From JAPORK01 sp026710285 (GTDB taxonomy: Bacteria > Pseudomonadota > Gammaproteobacteria > Pseudomonadales > Endozoicomonadaceae): a stretch of DNA of 64,000 nt. Every line of letters begins with the position of its first letter. Position 1 is the stretch's first letter. Positions 62,472 to 64,000 of the stretch are shown piece after piece. The notes under the pieces are model-generated. The model was not told where the DNA came from. It did not search any database and saw only the letters and a program-made list of their open reading frames with translations. The stretch is taken from the NCBI GenBank assembly GCA_965201045.1, contig OZ241746.1, positions 4,402,001-4,466,000 on the forward strand, written 5' to 3'. The position numbers were made by a program, and so were the translations under genes.

Positions 62472-64000
62472 ATGGCTTATAGTATTCCCCCTTTTGAACG
62501 GACAGCGCCAGCACCCGTTATGGTACCTGGTCATAACGATAGAAATACCACGGGCAGCGTATCGGTGTTGAAAACAACGCAAGAGAAAGATATAGAAAAC
62601 AAAACTGAGTTCATTCTCGGACATAAAAAAACCACCATTCCTGTAGATAACCGCAGAGTTGCTGCGGTTGAGCATGATTCTGATAAAACAATGTCAGACC
62701 TTAAAAAGCATCAGGAAAAACTACTTTCAGATGCGGATAAAGCAAGAGCGATGCTGCCTGCTCAATACCACAAGTGGTGTGATGAACAACAGGCTGTGCT
62801 TGAGTATGCAGTATCCGGATTTTCAGAATTACCCTTAGCAGAAATACGCCAAAAACTGAATTACATTCAGGATGTATTTACTCAGGAAACGAACCAGAAA
62901 GTGAAAGGCTTCATGGTTACTATATTGAGATCGATTCCTTTTCAGCCATGGTTGCAAAATCTGCATGACTGTGAAATCTTCATTGTTCAGACATTAGCAG
63001 ATCTGAATAAAATAGTTACCAAACGTAACCCGATGGAAGAAACGTCGGATATGGAAACTGCAAAAAGGGCAAAGCGAGGGTTAGAACGACTGCAAGATTT
63101 AAAATCAGGCAAAAAGACGCTTAGCGAAATAACAAAGGTAGTAACAAGTGGAATTAAGGCATTATCAGAACCAACAGCAGCCCGCAAAACTGTAGAAGAA
63201 TATTTGCCAAAATATAAATTAGCACTACAAGGTCTTGCTATAGCAATGAATATAAATACAGCTGAGACAGATCTACAGCCTGTTAAGATACAACCATGGC
63301 AGGCAATAGATGCCATGGTTATGAAAATGGCTGAATCCGCTATGGAAGATTGCAATACTTTACCCAAACTACCTGAAATGGAAGGCATGAGGGAATGGTT
63401 AATAACCAATCTTTTATCTGACTTTCCAACTTACTACAAAATTCTTTTTTTATACGAAGAGGAAGCACTCTATCGTTTTTTAAGTAGTGCCCCGGTTGTC
63501 ATGCAAAGTGCATTAGGTGAATTTATGCTAAAGATCGGTGAATTAAATAAGATGCTGAGAAGTATTAACCCGAACTGCGGTTTGACAAAGATGAGGTTAG
63601 ATTCAGCTACAGCGTTAACAACATTTATTCCATCGGAACATATACCGCTGTTTGAAGCAGTTTCTACATGTACAGCAGGAATTGTTCTGCCTGATGAAAT
63701 AATCACCACAGCACTAGAAGACAATGACTTGGCATTCAATTGCTTGCAAACACTTTATCTCCGTGTTAATCCACCTAAACAAATTGATGAGATAGTCACA
63801 CTTAAATTCCAGAATTATATTCCGGCGATTAAAACTTATTATTTCAGTCGATTATGGTATAACAACGAAGCCGCTATGACAAAAGAAATTAACTCAGCGT
63901 TAACTATGCTAAAGGGTCAACCTGAGCGAAAAAAATCTGGTCTTCTAACTACGTTTCGCAAGATGATAGGCTCTAAACAAAAAGACCAAACATCAGCATC
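62472..64000 (+). CDS. Large unrecognised protein (5' part; runs off the window)
   Basis: An uninterrupted frame of at least 509 codons begins at ATG 62472 (MAYSIPPFERTAPAPVMV), 5-6 bases after AAAGGAGA, and has no stop before the window ends. The product is mainly helical and polar with no signal peptide or membrane helix in the visible part. It includes KHQEKLLSDADKARAMLP and RKKSGLLTTFRKMIGSKQK. No family is recognised. The N-terminal proline-rich stretch and size suit a host-directed protein, but this is only a guess. Confidence 0.85.
   Translation, partial: MAYSIPPFERTAPAPVMVPGHNDRNTTGSVSVLKTTQEKDIENKTEFILGHKKTTIPVDNRRVAAVEHDSDKTMSDLKKHQEKLLSDADKARAMLPAQYHKWCDEQQAVLEYAVSGFSELPLAEIRQKLNYIQDVFTQETNQKVKGFMVTILRSIPFQPWLQNLHDCEIFIVQTLADLNKIVTKRNPMEETSDMETAKRAKRGLERLQDLKSGKKTLSEITKVVTSGIKALSEPTAARKTVEEYLPKYKLALQGLAIAMNINTAETDLQPVKIQPWQAIDAMVMKMAESAMEDCNTLPKLPEMEGMREWLITNLLSDFPTYYKILFLYEEEALYRFLSSAPVVMQSALGEFMLKIGELNKMLRSINPNCGLTKMRLDSATALTTFIPSEHIPLFEAVSTCTAGIVLPDEIITTALEDNDLAFNCLQTLYLRVNPPKQIDEIVTLKFQNYIPAIKTYYFSRLWYNNEAAMTKEINSALTMLKGQPERKKSGLLTTFRKMIGSKQKDQTSA

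Overview
The window looks like the chromosome of an AT-rich gammaproteobacterium that lives in close contact with a eukaryotic host. The housekeeping genes are typically gammaproteobacterial: rph, htpX, ispB, rsgA, bioB-bioF-bioH, lexA, ychF, rlmN, ndk, gpt, apt, dprA, purM-purN, tRNA-Trp, a complete gsp type II secretion set, and a long (about 490 aa) glyceraldehyde-3-phosphate dehydrogenase. Between them lie many proteins with eukaryotic-type domains, many insertion-sequence remnants and long tandem duplications. An intracellular symbiont or parasite is the likely lifestyle; the genus cannot be fixed from this sequence alone.

Layout. Positions 1-5420 hold two diverged copies of a two-gene operon (ornithine cyclodeaminase/mu-crystallin-family enzyme plus 14-helix-type MFS transporter), separated by an IS4-family element that has replaced the transporter's C-terminus. 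Positions 6-16 kb carry rph, a hydrolase, a membrane protein, an ankyrin protein ending in three ubiquitin-interacting motifs, htpX, a secreted Cys-rich protein flanked by ankyrin relics, ispB and gap. Positions 16.5-18.05 kb are a decayed IS3 fragment abutting a frameshifted IS630 element. Positions 18.18-25.83 kb are five head-to-tail units of about 1.5 kb, each encoding a small protein with a two-segment hydrophobic hairpin and a predicted coiled coil; the array ends in the stop codon of rsgA. Positions 26-34.5 kb carry rsgA, an acyl-CoA dehydrogenase, the bio operon, an IS200/IS605-like miniature element with a REP-like palindrome, lexA and ychF. A gene-poor stretch (34.5-35.8 kb) holds a group II intron maturase relic. 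Positions 35.8-46.7 kb encode the type II secretion system as two divergent units, gspEFGHIJKLM leftward and gspCD rightward. Positions 46.8-64 kb mix housekeeping genes with an F-box protein, a USP-type deubiquitinase with all catalytic boxes, an OGFr-domain protein, a secreted PI-PLC-like protein, an acidic secreted protein with an internal repeat, and a large unrecognised gene running off the right edge.

How it may fit together (inference). Four non-adjacent genes point at the host ubiquitin system or host nucleus: ankyrin+UIMx3, F-box+propeller-like, USP peptidase, and OGFr domain. The array proteins resemble inclusion-membrane-type proteins in architecture. The type II secretion system could export the signal-peptide proteins (12450-13160, 56402-57538, 59212-59865), whereas the proteins without signal peptides would need another route not visible here.
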